64,000 nt of DNA, taken from contig NZ_MWWS01000004.1 in assembly GCF_002259585.1 (NCBI RefSeq), forward strand, positions 248,001 to 312,000. The letters run 5' to 3'. The first letter of the stretch is position 1, and each line of letters opens with the position of its first letter. This DNA comes from Bombiscardovia coagulans. GTDB taxonomy: Bacteria > Actinomycetota > Actinomycetes > Actinomycetales > Bifidobacteriaceae. The position numbers were made by a program, and so were the translations under genes. Below the pieces are notes generated by a model, which worked only from the letters and a program-made list of their open reading frames with translations, made no database searches and was not told the DNA's origin. Below, piece by piece: positions 61,539 through 64,000 of this stretch.

Positions 61539-64000
<2,462 letters not shown>

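Overview
The window looks like chromosomal DNA of a low-GC member of the Bifidobacteriaceae (Actinobacteria). The evidence is indirect but consistent. The gene order TrmH-type rRNA methylase–pheS–pheT–argR–tyrS–TPR protein–HAD phosphatase–small protein–tlyA matches the actinobacterial core (in Mycobacterium tuberculosis tsnR–pheST–arg operon and tyrS–Rv1691–Rv1692–Rv1693–tlyA). Actinobacteria-type families are present (DUF3043, DUF4191, YkoE with a YkoD/YkoC fusion), and NAD-dependent DNA ligase carries the long insert that I recall from bifidobacterial LigA. A superoxide dismutase gene is unusual for the family and hints at an aerotolerant lineage. The genus cannot be fixed from the sequence alone.

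Left part (1–26.1 kb). A nitrate/sulfonate-type ABC transporter (fused double permease, cut by the window edge, plus ATPase) is followed by two adjacent fluoride-channel (fluC/crcB) genes that are both broken. Housekeeping and accessory genes follow: an NAD(P)-binding protein, ychF, proC, a proline iminopeptidase, a two-component system whose kinase is a tandem fusion with a degenerate second half, a ribokinase, an FtsX-type ABC exporter (permease plus ATPase), a membrane-anchored hydrolase, a pyridoxal/pyridoxamine kinase, the yraN–comM–dprA operon, an MGMT-family protein, an O-methyltransferase, a LOG-family protein, YhbY and two tandem Ltp-like surface proteins.

Middle (26.1–35.7 kb). This is the accessory zone. 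It holds a visibly GC-richer cassette: response regulator and histidine kinase, divergent from an ABC ATPase and two ABC-2 permeases, with two copies of the palindrome TGACA-NN-TGTCA in the shared promoter region. An NQO1-type flavin oxidoreductase gene follows, then about 570 bases of decayed DNA with a C10 tract and a possible recombinase helix-turn-helix remnant, an MFS transporter and tRNA-Arg(ACG). A bactofilin-like protein with a hairpin-rich leader lies beyond. The expected tlyA–nadK–recN continuation is absent here.

Right part (36.3–64 kb). tlyA, a 57-residue conserved small protein, a HAD phosphatase, an RD/S-rich TPR protein, tyrS, argR, a small membrane protein, pheT, pheS and trmH all run leftward. 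The other arginine genes normally lying beside argR are missing, which leaves an orphan ArgR. Next come sodA, a TPP-riboswitch-controlled ECF transporter for a thiamine precursor (YkoE plus YkoDC fusion), an M20 dipeptidase, DUF3043, lpdA, DUF4191, glnA, an MFS transporter, the wreck of an ABC exporter, an Mrp/ApbC ATPase without the usual CxxC, and ligA, which runs off the right edge.

Strong inverted repeats sit between most convergent gene pairs and probably act as bidirectional terminators. No CRISPR array, rRNA gene or intact transposase was seen.
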